Of a stretch of 64,000 bases of DNA, positions 31,623-41,081 are shown piece after piece; position 1 is the stretch's first letter, and each line of letters starts with the position of its first letter. Both the position numbers and the translations under genes were made by a program. This DNA is from a virus. The DNA is taken from positions 186,001 through 250,000 of the IMG/VR virus record IMGVR_UViG_3300046167_000825; one strand, written 5' to 3'. The notes below the pieces were generated by a model. That model was given only the letters and a program-made list of their open reading frames with translations. It was not told the DNA's origin and ran no database searches.

Positions 31623-33983
31623 ATGGCTGTTTATAGTGGAAATGTGGAAACTATCATCTTCTCTAACGCAGAAGATAATTATTATATTTTAAGGATGAAA
31701 CTGGATAAGTCACCGATAGGTATTCCAAACTCCCTCGTGGTTCGTGGGAAGGTATCGGGTTTGTCTATCAAAAAAGGGTCTTGGTTTTCGTTTGATGGTG
31801 TTTTGGATAGTCACCCAAAACATGGCAAGCAAATGAAGATACGGAAAGCACCCGTACAGAAGAAGAACTTATCGGGTTCTGAAACAAGAGCCATCTTACG
31901 GTCACATGGTGTTTCTGAATTGATTGCTGATCAGTTGTTTCTCAAGTTCGGGGATTTGACCTATTCAAAATTGAACTCACCCGATGCTCTCAAGCATTTG
32001 AGTTCCTTGAAGAATGTCACTCAGATCACAGCAGAGTTCATTCTTCAAAGGTGGCGGTCTTACATCGCTTTCTTTGAAGCCGTAGAGTTCTTTGAGGAAG
32101 TGGGGATACATCAAAAGAAGTATGACTTGGTATGGAAAACCTTTGGGGATAGAGCCAAAGAAATCCTTTCGACCAATCCTTGGCGATTGACGAGAATTGA
32201 GGGGATTACCTTTGAACATGCCGATGCCGTTGCTAAGAAACTCCATCTCCCTTTGAGGGGCGTTGAGAGGGTACAAGGGGCTATTTTATCGGCTTTGAAC
32301 TCTTGGAGAGGTGGTATGGGTCATCTGTACCACACCGTCAAGGAAATCCAAGATAGCATAGAGAAGATGATGGGTGTTTCGATTCGTAGGGATACCGTCA
32401 TTGACTGTTTGAAAAAACTAGACGAGGATGGTGATTTGGTTTTTGAATCTTATCTCACTTGTGGGGGTGAACTACACGAATGTGTTTACACGAAGTGGAA
32501 TCATCGAATGGAGCATAAAGGGTCTGAGATGCTTTATCAAAGACACAAGTCAGCCCAAGTGAGCAAAAGCCTTTCGGAATTGGAGCGGTACAAGTACTCT
32601 CTTATCCGTTGCGAACACCCCGATATTGAGGCTCATAATCTCAAGGTCAGTTCGTTGGAAGATTGTGTTCGTGTGGCTTTGGACTTTGAGTGTGAGGTCA
32701 ATTCTATCTCGTTATCGAAAGCCCAGTACCAAGCCGCAATTAATGCTCTTATCTACCCCGTGTCGATTATTACGGGGTTGCCAGGGACGGGTAAGACGAC
32801 CACTTTGCGTATCGTTGTGAAGGTTTTTCAACGGGCTGGTGTGACTTTCAAGTTGGTTTCGCCAACGGGTATCGCTTCCAAACGCCTTCATCAAGTCACT
32901 GGTGTCGAAGCCTCAACCATTCATAGAGCCTTTGGTTCAAAGGGTGGTAAAGGGGATGATGAAGAAAGAGAACAGACTTATTATGGTGTGGTCGGTGAGT
33001 CTGTTGCTAGTGTGAAGGCTGGTGAGAATGAGAAATGGACTAATGTTCTCCCCGATCAAGTTCTCATTTGTGATGAGGCATCTATGGTCGATCAACACTT
33101 GCTTTATCGTATGCTAACGGGAACGAATGGGGACTGTCGTCTAGTGCTTGTAGGTGACTCGGCACAGTTGCCGAGTGTGGGTGCTGGGAATGTCCTCCGA
33201 GAAATGATTCAAGCGAACTTATTTCCAACCAGTTCTCTCACAGAGATTTTCCGTCAGAGTGATACAAGTGACATTGTTTATGCTGCTCACGATATCTATA
33301 AAGGGAATGTCCCCGAACTGAAAGCATCCACTGATCTAGACTTCGTGTTCCTCCCTATCTCTAGTGAAAGCCAAATACTTGATGCGATCAAAAAACTTTC
33401 TCTCCGTATCTTCAAGGCGAGGGAGAGGTTTCAAGTGATGTCTCCACGACACAGTGGCACATTGGGTGTAACCAACCTCAACACACACCTCCGAGAAATC
33501 TTGAACCCAGAGAAGCACAATCAGAATTACATCCGTGTGGGTGACCAAATACTCCGTGAAGATGACCGTGTCATGATAATCCGTAACGATTACGGGAAAG
33601 GGGTCTTCAATGGCGATACGGGCAAGGTGTATCGTATCCAACCCGATAAGAAGGTCATTGTGAAGATACACGGAGAGAACCCCTTCTATGTAGATTTCAC
33701 GCCCAAAGAGGTCTATCAGTATCTCCGTTTGGCTTATGCCACCACTGTCCATAAAATGCAAGGACAAGAAACAGATATGATAATCCTTCCAATGGTACAA
33801 GGGTTTCGCTCCCAACTCCAACGCAACCTATTCTATACGGCTATCACACGAGCCAAGAAGCGTGTCATTCTGTTGGGTCATGCTTCAGCCATTGAGAGGG
33901 CTGTGATGAACTCTCGTGAAGATGTTCGCAACACTCTTTTGAAAGAACGCTTATTTTCCCAAGCCGAAAGGGATCGAGATTGA
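31623..33983 (+). CDS. RecD2-like DNA helicase
   Basis: 786 residues of the RecD2 type: N-terminal OB-like domain, helix-hairpin-helix repeats (about 90-230), then a superfamily 1B helicase core with Walker A GLPGTGKTTT (about 380-390), motif II CDEAS, motif III VGDSAQLPSVGAGNVL, and C-terminal LAYATTVHKMQGQE and YTAITRAKK motifs V and VI. A 5'-to-3' helicase for recombination or replication restart. AAGGAGG upstream, single-gene transcript from its own N17 promoter. No RecB or RecC partners nearby. Confidence 0.92.
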   Translation: MAVYSGNVETIIFSNAEDNYYILRMKLDKSPIGIPNSLVVRGKVSGLSIKKGSWFSFDGVLDSHPKHGKQMKIRKAPVQKKNLSGSETRAILRSHGVSELIADQLFLKFGDLTYSKLNSPDALKHLSSLKNVTQITAEFILQRWRSYIAFFEAVEFFEEVGIHQKKYDLVWKTFGDRAKEILSTNPWRLTRIEGITFEHADAVAKKLHLPLRGVERVQGAILSALNSWRGGMGHLYHTVKEIQDSIEKMMGVSIRRDTVIDCLKKLDEDGDLVFESYLTCGGELHECVYTKWNHRMEHKGSEMLYQRHKSAQVSKSLSELERYKYSLIRCEHPDIEAHNLKVSSLEDCVRVALDFECEVNSISLSKAQYQAAINALIYPVSIITGLPGTGKTTTLRIVVKVFQRAGVTFKLVSPTGIASKRLHQVTGVEASTIHRAFGSKGGKGDDEEREQTYYGVVGESVASVKAGENEKWTNVLPDQVLICDEASMVDQHLLYRMLTGTNGDCRLVLVGDSAQLPSVGAGNVLREMIQANLFPTSSLTEIFRQSDTSDIVYAAHDIYKGNVPELKASTDLDFVFLPISSESQILDAIKKLSLRIFKARERFQVMSPRHSGTLGVTNLNTHLREILNPEKHNQNYIRVGDQILREDDRVMIIRNDYGKGVFNGDTGKVYRIQPDKKVIVKIHGENPFYVDFTPKEVYQYLRLAYATTVHKMQGQETDMIILPMVQGFRSQLQRNLFYTAITRAKKRVILLGHASAIERAVMNSREDVRNTLLKERLFSQAERDRD

Positions 33984-33999
33984 ACTCCAACTCCGTATA
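33971..33999 (+). promoter_or_regulatory. N17-class promoter
   Basis: GGATCG, 17 bases, CGTATA; the upstream box overlaps the last codons of the helicase gene. Drives the two genes at 34017 and 34354. Confidence 0.73.
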
Positions 34000-34016
34000 A
34001 AACACAAGGAGGTTTT

Positions 34017-34367
34017 ATGAAAAGTATTTCACAGATTCGCTCGGCTATGCGTATTACAAAAATCGTGGCGACTCGATCAATCAAAACTAAAACGGGGGAC
34101 ACCTACACGGGCTTCACAGCCAGTTGGGATAGTGTCCAAGACGATGACCCTAGTGGGGAAGCCCCTTCTATGCCTTTGACCTTGAATGAGGGTCGTATTG
34201 CTCACCTACTGCTCGCTATGGAAACAGATGTCGCTTCCTATACCTCAGCCATCGCAAATGGCTCTGTGGGCTTAGAGGAGGGTCAGAGAATCATAAAAGG
34301 TATTCAACAACGATACCAACATATCATACAACAAAACTACAAGGAGAACTCCAATGACAACACCTAA
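34017..34367 (+). CDS. Hypothetical protein
   Basis: 116 residues with AAGGAGG before the ATG. A beta-rich N-terminal half (TGDTYTGFTASWDS) and a helical C-terminal half. It overlaps the next gene by 14 bases, and both lie between the RecD2 and SSB-like genes, suggesting a DNA-metabolism role. No family known to me. Confidence 0.7.
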   Translation: MKSISQIRSAMRITKIVATRSIKTKTGDTYTGFTASWDSVQDDDPSGEAPSMPLTLNEGRIAHLLLAMETDVASYTSAIANGSVGLEEGQRIIKGIQQRYQHIIQQNYKENSNDNT

Positions 34368-35052
34368 ACAAAAACCCGACTTGAAAATCCAAGAACCCGT
34401 ATTGCCAGAACTTCCCTCCATTGACCAAGAGTATATCGACAAGGTCTTTGAAGAAATATCTGCAATGCAGATTGGGTTGGATTCAGACCCTCTTCGTTTT
34501 GGCCCCTCAAGGCTTAATCAGAAGGTTGCTGTGACTCGGAATCTATTGACTCGTTGTGAGCAGTTGTTCAATGCCATTACACACTCGTTACAGATGTATT
34601 CTTCTCGCAACCGATTGTTGGATCTAGAGTTTGAACTTTTGGAGAAGGATCTACTTGCCAATGACCCAGAGGTTCGTGCTGGTCGGAACTTGAAATCACA
34701 AGAAGCCGTAGCCCATTTGAAACTACGGAAACACTTGCTCGAACTGAACTCTTTGAAAACCACCATAGCGAACTTGGAAACTTTGGTTTCTGTGGTGAAA
34801 ACCAAGAGAAGCGACCTCCGTGATATTCAGAACCGTTTGAAAGACCAAATGAAACTGTGCCAAGAGGATTTATCTATTGGTAGACGATGGGGTAATGAGG
34901 CAGCAAAGGCAGTACAAAGAAGTGCTCCAGCCAAGTCACTCGTCAGTCCTTTCGACACGGATGCACTGGATCAACATAAAGTTTCTGAAAAAGATTTAGA
35001 TGATGATCTTCCCGATCTAGACGCAATCTTACGGGATCTTGACAATGATTGA
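34354..35052 (+). CDS. Coiled-coil protein with acidic tail
   Basis: 232 residues. About 50-180 is a long coiled coil; the C-terminus is DDDLPDLDAILRDLDND, an acidic tail of the kind SSB-type proteins use to bind partners. AAGGAGA upstream of the ATG. Located immediately upstream of the SSB-like gene. It may act as an accessory or loader protein, but there is no direct motif support. Confidence 0.7.
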   Translation: MTTPKQKPDLKIQEPVLPELPSIDQEYIDKVFEEISAMQIGLDSDPLRFGPSRLNQKVAVTRNLLTRCEQLFNAITHSLQMYSSRNRLLDLEFELLEKDLLANDPEVRAGRNLKSQEAVAHLKLRKHLLELNSLKTTIANLETLVSVVKTKRSDLRDIQNRLKDQMKLCQEDLSIGRRWGNEAAKAVQRSAPAKSLVSPFDTDALDQHKVSEKDLDDDLPDLDAILRDLDND

Positions 35053-35082
35053 AAACTTATTTCAACTTTTCTTTCCGAATAG

Positions 35083-35111
35083 GGATCGCTTTGCAATCTT
35101 CTATTCGTATA
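35083..35111 (+). promoter_or_regulatory. N17-class promoter
   Basis: GGATCG, 17 bases, CGTATA, 67 bases before the SSB-like ATG at 35178. Longest leader among the family's members. Confidence 0.75.
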
Positions 35112-35177
35112 GTAGGTGGCACTCAAACAAATCAATAACTTGTGCCTATACAATAACCCCAACCCTAGAGGTGAACC

Positions 35178-35912
35178 ATGAGTGGATTTAGTGAATTTAC
35201 TCTTAACGACACTAGCAGTGTCATTCGTGAAAAATCAAACCGTTTCAAAGTGGAGGATGGTAAGTCTTATCGTCTGTCACTTGTCTGGTGGGATGACTCA
35301 GCAAACTTTGCAGAGGATGCCCCCAGATTTATAAAAGCGGCTCGATACTACAAGGAAGGCGTTGGATATGTAATCCATGACAACGACAAAGACCAAGAGT
35401 ATCGTGACTTGATGAAAGACCGTCCTCGTGATGTATTTGCTACTATCGTATGTGTGTGGGAAACAGATGATGGTATTCTTGACAATAAGGCTTTTGTCAA
35501 AGGAAAAGGCTACAAGGTAATGCCTTGGATCATGTCGCAAGATAAACTATCTACCTTGCTCCGTGCTCACAAGTCTTTCGGGCTTGGTGATGTTGATATC
35601 TCTATCACTTGCCCTAAAGGTGGTGGTCAGTATCAGAAGATGGAAATCATGCCTATTGCAAAGAGTTTCAAAGGTGTTGGACACGGTAACTTGTTCCGTT
35701 ATGCCCTTGAACAAAGCAAAGACGAAACTGTTTCTGAAATGGCAAAGAAGATTCAGAAAGTTGTTTCGGGTGAAGAAGCAAACATTCGTGACTCACTTGG
35801 TCGTCAGTTCACAATCGCTGAACTGAAAGAAAAGTTGGGCATTGTAATGGCTTCTGACACCACTGGTAATGTCGCTGACGAAGGGGACTTGGATAGTATC
35901 ATCCCTTACTAA
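35178..35912 (+). CDS. Single-stranded-DNA-binding-like protein
   Basis: 244 residues. The central region reads as an OB-like barrel with aromatic residues (YRLSLVWWDD, VFATIVCVWETDDG, YKVMPWIMS), and the acidic C-terminus ends DLDSIIPY, close to the DDDIPF tip by which SSB proteins contact partners. It sits between the RecD2 and RecA genes and has its own N17 promoter and terminator, consistent with high expression. Sequence motifs alone do not prove the fold. Confidence 0.65.
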   Translation: MSGFSEFTLNDTSSVIREKSNRFKVEDGKSYRLSLVWWDDSANFAEDAPRFIKAARYYKEGVGYVIHDNDKDQEYRDLMKDRPRDVFATIVCVWETDDGILDNKAFVKGKGYKVMPWIMSQDKLSTLLRAHKSFGLGDVDISITCPKGGGQYQKMEIMPIAKSFKGVGHGNLFRYALEQSKDETVSEMAKKIQKVVSGEEANIRDSLGRQFTIAELKEKLGIVMASDTTGNVADEGDLDSIIPY

Positions 35913-35935
35913 TCCTTAATCCTTTTCCTTTCCCA

Positions 35936-35973
35936 TAGCCCCTCTGACCTCTTTGTTGGGGGGGCTATTTTTT
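35936..35973 (+). terminator. Rho-independent terminator
   Basis: TAGCCCC pairs with GGGGCTA across an 18-base loop, followed by six T residues. Ends the SSB-like transcript 13 bases before the resolvase start at 35986. Confidence 0.72.
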
Positions 35974-35985
35974 ATGAGGCTAACT

Positions 35986-36657
35986 ATGACAACACTTGGG
36001 CTAGACCCCTCTCTCACGAACTTTGGCTGGTGCTTAATCGCTGACGATGGTTTTACTGTTATCGAGCGAGGTCGCTTTCAGACAAATGCAAAACAGATTT
36101 TCATTGAGAGGTATGTTTATCTTCGTGAGGAGTTGAGAAACCTCGTTAAAACACATAAGCCAGATTACATTGGTATCGAAAGCCCTATCTTCAATGACTT
36201 GTACTCAGAGGGGATGTATGGGCTTTTCTTATTTTGTAATGATGTGTTTCTTGTGGAAAAGCAAGATGCCGTTTTCTTCACGCCCCCACAAGTCAAGAGT
36301 CACGCTTTCGACTGTTTGGGTCGACCGAAAGGTTGGAAGATGAAGAAAGCCGATATGGTGGAAGCAAGCAAGAAGAAATCAAACACAAATGTCCGTTGGA
36401 ATCACAATGAAGCCGATGCCTACTGGGTGGGTGTTATAGCCCATCGCTTCTGGCAGTTCTACAAAAAAGAAATCACTCTCGATGACCTTTCAGTCAAAGA
36501 GAAACATCAGTTCGCAAGAAAGCATACTTACACACGAGGAAAGAAGGCTGGTAAAACCGAAGCCACTGGACTCATTTATCGTCAAAATGACCGATTTTTC
36601 ACATGGTCACAACAAGGAGCAAACACCCATGCCAAGAAAAGCAACAAAAAAACCTAA
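35986..36657 (+). CDS. RuvC-like Holliday-junction resolvase
   Basis: 223 residues with the RNase H-fold pattern of RuvC: TLGLDPSLTNFGW with the first catalytic Asp, IGIESP with Glu, and HNEADAYWVG with the C-terminal acidic residues. Cleaves branched DNA during recombination or before packaging. I chose the ATG at 35986, since GAGG precedes it. The end overlaps the start of recA by 29 bases, so the two are translationally coupled. Confidence 0.82.
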   Translation: MTTLGLDPSLTNFGWCLIADDGFTVIERGRFQTNAKQIFIERYVYLREELRNLVKTHKPDYIGIESPIFNDLYSEGMYGLFLFCNDVFLVEKQDAVFFTPPQVKSHAFDCLGRPKGWKMKKADMVEASKKKSNTNVRWNHNEADAYWVGVIAHRFWQFYKKEITLDDLSVKEKHQFARKHTYTRGKKAGKTEATGLIYRQNDRFFTWSQQGANTHAKKSNKKT

Positions 36658-37849
36658 CGCAAAGAAAATCACACCAGCAAGTGCCTTGTCCAAAGCAATG
36701 GGCAATATCACAAAGCACGGTCTTGATAGCAATGTTCAAGTCAAACTAGATTCCAAACGATTGAAAACCTCATTGGAACACATCCCAACGGGTGCTTTGG
36801 CAATCGACTATCTCATTGGAGGTCGTCCAAATCAATTCGGTGTTTCCCCATGCCCTGGCATCCCCAAAGGGCGTATCATGAACCTTTATGGACACGAGGG
36901 TAGTGGTAAGACAACCCTTGCTCTGACAACCGTAGCCCAAGTCTGTGCCACTGGTGGGACAGTTTGCTATATCGACTTTGAGAACGCCATCGTTCCCGAT
37001 TATGCTCAAGCATTGGGTGTTCCCATTGAGGATGAAAGCAAGTTCGTCCTTGTAGCCCCCGAAACCCTAGAAGATGGTCTGAAGATTATGTTCTTGATGA
37101 TCACAGAAGGTGTTGATCTCATTGTTATCGACTCTGTTGGTGCTGGAGTTCCGAAGATTGAGTTCAATAAGACGGGTAAAGACATTGAGAAACACGCAAA
37201 GGTCGGTGAGATCGCTCGTTTGTGGTCGGGTCACTTACCCAAGATTAAGCAGTTGGCTGCAAAGAATGACGTGACCATCATTGGGATATCCCAAATCCGA
37301 GATAAGATTGGTGGTATGGGCTACGGTGCAGATGCGACTACCACTGTTCAAGGTGGGAAGGCTTGGCGTTTCTATTCGGCACTGCGTATGCGTTTGAAAC
37401 GAGTTCAGACAGTGAAGGGAAAGGTTTACAATGCCATTGCGGGTAAGTACGAAGATCAAGCCATTGGTAGCAAGACCCGAGCGAAATTGGATAAATGCAA
37501 GGTTTCTAGTTCGCAAGGACAAGAGATTGACTTTCATCTTCGTCAAGGTGAGGGCATCGACAATGAATCTACAATGATTGACATTGCTATTGCCAATGGC
37601 ATTATCAAGAAATCGGGTTCTTGGATCACTTGGGTTCGTGCCGATGACTCAATCATTAAGGTACAAGGAGTTGAACGTATCCGAGAGCAGTTGAAGAACG
37701 ATGATGCTCTTTGTAACGAACTTTGGGAAATCTGTATCCCTATCCTCAGTGGCTCTATGGTTGATAGCACCGAAACTGAAGAAGAGGATAGCATTGACAA
37801 CTCTAACGAAGTCGATGTAGCCAAAGCCCTTGCAGATTTAGATAAGTAA
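36629..37849 (+). CDS. recA: RecA-family recombinase
   Basis: 406 residues, a little longer than bacterial RecA. Walker A GHEGSGKT (88-95), Walker B LIVIDSVGA (about 160-168), and the L2-region strand and C-terminal regulatory domain with VDSTETEEEDSIDN acidic end. Forms filaments on single-stranded DNA for strand exchange. AAGGAG before the ATG at 36629; the longer frame overlaps the resolvase. It is bacterial RecA-like rather than T4 UvsX-like by overall look, though I cannot test this. Confidence 0.9.
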   Translation: MPRKATKKPNAKKITPASALSKAMGNITKHGLDSNVQVKLDSKRLKTSLEHIPTGALAIDYLIGGRPNQFGVSPCPGIPKGRIMNLYGHEGSGKTTLALTTVAQVCATGGTVCYIDFENAIVPDYAQALGVPIEDESKFVLVAPETLEDGLKIMFLMITEGVDLIVIDSVGAGVPKIEFNKTGKDIEKHAKVGEIARLWSGHLPKIKQLAAKNDVTIIGISQIRDKIGGMGYGADATTTVQGGKAWRFYSALRMRLKRVQTVKGKVYNAIAGKYEDQAIGSKTRAKLDKCKVSSSQGQEIDFHLRQGEGIDNESTMIDIAIANGIIKKSGSWITWVRADDSIIKVQGVERIREQLKNDDALCNELWEICIPILSGSMVDSTETEEEDSIDNSNEVDVAKALADLDK

Positions 37850-37852
37850 CTG

Positions 37853-37881
37853 GGATCGTTTTGAGGGGCTTTTTCGGTATA
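37853..37881 (+). promoter_or_regulatory. N17-class promoter, GGTATA variant
   Basis: GGATCG, 17 bases, GGTATA (the only member without CGTATA), 17 bases before the SbcC N-half ATG at 37899. Confidence 0.62.
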
Positions 37882-37898
37882 ATGTCTAGGAGAATATT

Positions 37899-39098
37899 AT
37901 GACAACCAAAGTAAAAATAAAAGACTTCCAAAGTATCGAAAAAGCCGATCTCGAAATCAGTGGTTTCACTGTTATCACTGGAAAGAACAATAGTGGCAAA
38001 AGTGCCGTCCAACGGGCGATACGGGGCGTGTTCCAAAATACAAGGGGACACGCCTTTGTTCGTCACGGAAAACCTCACAGTGAGGTTTCTGTTTCATTTG
38101 AGGATGGGAATGAGGTCACTTGGTTGAAAGGAAAGAAAGAAAACAAATATATCATCAATGGCAAAGAGTTCGATAAAGTGGGTTCTGGCACACCCGAAGA
38201 ACTAGATGACTTTATGGTGCAGCCCATAACGGCTGGTGGTCGGGAGATATGGTCGCAGTTCGCACCACAGTTCACGGGTCAAGTGTTCCTATTGAGTGAA
38301 ACTGGCTCAGTCCTAGCCGAAGCCATCTCCGATGTTGAGCGAGTTCAGACCCTCAATAATGCTATGAAGCAAAGCGAACGAGATAAACGATCAGCCAACA
38401 GTACTCTGAAGGTGCGTAAAAAAGACGAGAAAGCCCTCCAACAAGACCTAGAGCATTATGTCGGGCTAGAGGCTTTAGGATTGCTCCTAGATACCATAGA
38501 GAGGCTAGAGGAGAAAGTAGCAACCCTCACTAATCAAATTGCTACTCTTATTTCTTATCAGAATAAACGAGGTTCTTTGTTATCGGAGATATCTCTTTTG
38601 GATGGTGTCACCTCAATAACAATCCCTAACACGGATAAAGTGTCCTCTTTATCAGAGGGTCTTTCCTCGCTACTTGAACTAAGGGGCGAATATGCTGAGG
38701 CTTCTCAGACAGTGTCTTTTTTACAAGGCATCTCATCCGTGTATGTTCCAGATGAAGGTGATTTGCTCACACTGACAGCAACTTTGAAAACATTGTCGGA
38801 TTTACAGACAGATAGATTACGGGCTATGACTGGCACTAGAGTTATGTCTCAGATGTGTACCACCCTATCCAATGACCTTGTACCTCTCCATAAAGTGGAG
38901 TTCCTTTCAAAGACAGAGAACACACTAGAAACCCTAACCTCTTTGCATACCGAGAGGTCTATCAGTATCGAACTGCTAGAGGACTTGGAGAAGGATATCC
39001 AACAGAATAAACGGGATCAAGTGGCATTACAAAGACATTTGAAAGACCACATTCATGCTCAAGGCTCATGTCCTTTATGTGGTAGCACTGTATGTTAG
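37899..39098 (+). CDS. SbcC/Rad50 N-terminal half with zinc hook
   Basis: 399 residues: N-terminal ABC ATPase lobe (FQSIEKADLEI, Walker A GKNNSGKS at 28-35), a Q-loop region at about 120-135, then a coiled coil from about 150 to 385, and a CPLC zinc hook (391-394) at the very end. The second coil and the Walker B lobe are missing. They are encoded separately at 45583-46212. With SbcD (42182) it would form a nuclease complex that processes DNA ends, like T4 gp46/gp47. Confidence 0.83.
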   Translation: MTTKVKIKDFQSIEKADLEISGFTVITGKNNSGKSAVQRAIRGVFQNTRGHAFVRHGKPHSEVSVSFEDGNEVTWLKGKKENKYIINGKEFDKVGSGTPEELDDFMVQPITAGGREIWSQFAPQFTGQVFLLSETGSVLAEAISDVERVQTLNNAMKQSERDKRSANSTLKVRKKDEKALQQDLEHYVGLEALGLLLDTIERLEEKVATLTNQIATLISYQNKRGSLLSEISLLDGVTSITIPNTDKVSSLSEGLSSLLELRGEYAEASQTVSFLQGISSVYVPDEGDLLTLTATLKTLSDLQTDRLRAMTGTRVMSQMCTTLSNDLVPLHKVEFLSKTENTLETLTSLHTERSISIELLEDLEKDIQQNKRDQVALQRHLKDHIHAQGSCPLCGSTVC

Positions 39099-39235
39099 TC
39101 CTCAAGTTTTTTGCTCTAGTTTTTCTGCTGTTTTTTTCGGGTTCTTTGCTTGGGTATCTCTATGCCGATTATCGTTGGAAATCGGGGACTTGCTCCTTAT
39201 GCAAAGAGAAAGGGAATGATTGTCAATGTTTGTGA
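39092..39235 (+). CDS. Small membrane protein with Cys motif
   Basis: 47 residues starting inside the last codons of the SbcC half. One membrane segment at about 5-23, then a short tail with CSLC and CQC (four Cys), which could bind metal. It overlaps the start of the methyltransferase gene by ten bases. No separate ribosome site. Function unknown. Confidence 0.5.
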   Translation: MLVLKFFALVFLLFFSGSLLGYLYADYRWKSGTCSLCKEKGNDCQCL

Positions 39236-40137
39236 TAACAAATGCAAGGGTGTATAAACCCGTCAATCTCCGAAATGTCTTATCGCTATTCGATGGGATT
39301 TCTTGTGGTCAATTGGCTCTCAATCGCTTGGGGCTTTCTTACGGAACTTATTACGCTTCTGAAATAGATAAGACAGCCATATCCATCACTCAGTCGAACT
39401 TCCCAGAAACAGTTCAGTTGGGAGATGTTCAGAAAGTGGATTCCAAGAATCTTACAGACATCGATCTGATATTTGCTGGGTCACCATGTCAAGGCTTTTC
39501 AAAAGCGGGATACCGTCAGAACTTTGGTGACGAGAGATCAAAGTTGTTTTGGGAGTTCATTCGTTTGAAAGAAGAACTTAACCCCCGTTTTTTCTTGCTT
39601 GAAAATGTTGAGATGGATTCCTTTAGTGAGGGGGTCATCACAAAGACATTGGGAGTCACCCCCATCCGTATTGATTCCGTAGCCTTTTCAGCCCAACAAC
39701 GAAAACGGATCTATTGGACGAACCTCCCCGTTCGATTGTTGCCCGTAATTCCTTGCTCTGACACTTTGGGAGATGTCCTTGATATGAGTGCCTCACGAAA
39801 GTGGGTGAAGGTGTCCTCCATCAAAGGTTGGAGGTATGGTCGGAATTATCTTCAATATGATTTGACGGGAAAGGGTCATAACTCACAAGATCAGAGAGCC
39901 ACCTATCTCATTAAGAAATCCCCTACTGTTCTTCATAGCAATGGACACAGCAAAATTAAGTTCCTCAGAGAAGATGGTGAGATAGGGTTATTGACAGTGG
40001 AGGAGTTCGAGAAACTTCAAACACTTCCCCTACAGTATACAAATATACAAGGGGCTTCTGATGCCAAGAGGATTTCAGCCATTGGTAACGGTTGGACAGT
40101 GTCTGTGATTGCTCATTTGCTCTCGGGGATAAAATGA
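39226..40137 (+). CDS. DNA (cytosine-5) methyltransferase
   Basis: 303 residues with C5-MTase motifs in order: I FDGISCGQ, II ASEIDK, IV GSPCQGFS with the catalytic Cys, VI LLENVEM, VIII QQRKRIYW, IX/X LTVEEFEKLQTLP and AIGNGWTV. Methylates cytosine at a specific site, probably to resist host restriction. No restriction partner is nearby. A close relative follows at 41185. The target-recognition region (about 185-255) differs between the two. Confidence 0.92.
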   Translation: MFVITNARVYKPVNLRNVLSLFDGISCGQLALNRLGLSYGTYYASEIDKTAISITQSNFPETVQLGDVQKVDSKNLTDIDLIFAGSPCQGFSKAGYRQNFGDERSKLFWEFIRLKEELNPRFFLLENVEMDSFSEGVITKTLGVTPIRIDSVAFSAQQRKRIYWTNLPVRLLPVIPCSDTLGDVLDMSASRKWVKVSSIKGWRYGRNYLQYDLTGKGHNSQDQRATYLIKKSPTVLHSNGHSKIKFLREDGEIGLLTVEEFEKLQTLPLQYTNIQGASDAKRISAIGNGWTVSVIAHLLSGIK

Positions 40138-41081
40138 ATATCCCCTATGCGATTATCAACACCGACCTAGATGGTTTTCTCTCTGGGTTGCTTCTCCACC
40201 ATTTTCTCGGGACAGAGATTGTGGGTTTCACTGACAGTGGTAAGACCGTTTGGAAAAGGGAGGGAGTCGCTTGGGAAGATTGTACTTTCATAGATATGTA
40301 TGTCGTACCCCCCAAGATAAAAACACTTTGCAACCACATGGTTGCTGTGGATGAAGACCACGCCAAAGAGTTGTTTTGGAACACCAACAAGAGAAATCCC
40401 AACCTAGAAATTGCCACGAGGTCATTCCTAGATTCTTATACCACCAAGTTCTCCCTTGCGACTGTCCATTACATCATTGCACTTCTTGAGCAGCATGATT
40501 ACCCAGTTCTAAAAGACCTCAATCTCCGAAATACCTCTATGGGTTATCGGTGTATTGATATCATTCTCCGTGCAGATGATGTGATGAATAACTCCGTTCA
40601 TGCCTATCGTGAGAACTGTCTTTTTTGGTGGGATAAAATGTACGAGATAGCCTCCGTGAATCTGCAAGGTTTGGTCACCAAATCTTTCATGAATTACACA
40701 GATGCTATTCATCGTGGAGATATTCGATTGGATGTTGAGAGATTCAAGAGGCTTTTTGCGAACTTCGTGAAGAATCGTTTTGGTTGTGATTCCCCAGATG
40801 GGGGATACAAGAATCTTGGCTTTGGTGACACAGCCATCGGGGATAATGCGGTGCGGTTTATCAGTTGGTTGTCAGAACTAACGGGCTTGAAAGGCTTTCC
40901 TCTCCACGAGAGTCTAGTTCGCTATGAGGGGGAAGCCCACCGAACTAATGTTTCCATTGAGGAACTTCAAGAAATCAAGGGTGGGACATACCGAGGACAG
41001 AAGTTATTCTCGTATGCGTTTGTGTGTCGTCCATCAAGCGAAAATCATTTCAGTTACACCATCAATTTGGAGAGAAAATGA
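40134..41081 (+). CDS. Putative DHH-family phosphoesterase-like protein
   Basis: 315 residues. The N-terminus (INTDLDGFLSGLLLHHFLG, then FIDMYVVPP and VAVDEDH) resembles DHH phosphoesterases such as RecJ and NrnA, which use Asp and His clusters, but the DHH triplet itself is not exact (VDEDH). It begins within the stop of the methyltransferase (ATGA) and ends within the start of the next small frame. Alternatively an unknown protein; confidence is limited. Confidence 0.45.
   Translation: MNIPYAIINTDLDGFLSGLLLHHFLGTEIVGFTDSGKTVWKREGVAWEDCTFIDMYVVPPKIKTLCNHMVAVDEDHAKELFWNTNKRNPNLEIATRSFLDSYTTKFSLATVHYIIALLEQHDYPVLKDLNLRNTSMGYRCIDIILRADDVMNNSVHAYRENCLFWWDKMYEIASVNLQGLVTKSFMNYTDAIHRGDIRLDVERFKRLFANFVKNRFGCDSPDGGYKNLGFGDTAIGDNAVRFISWLSELTGLKGFPLHESLVRYEGEAHRTNVSIEELQEIKGGTYRGQKLFSYAFVCRPSSENHFSYTINLERK

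Noticed and set aside
33336-33821. 161-residue minus-strand open frame inside RecD2
   Set aside because: Antisense to helicase motifs; shadow of a real gene.
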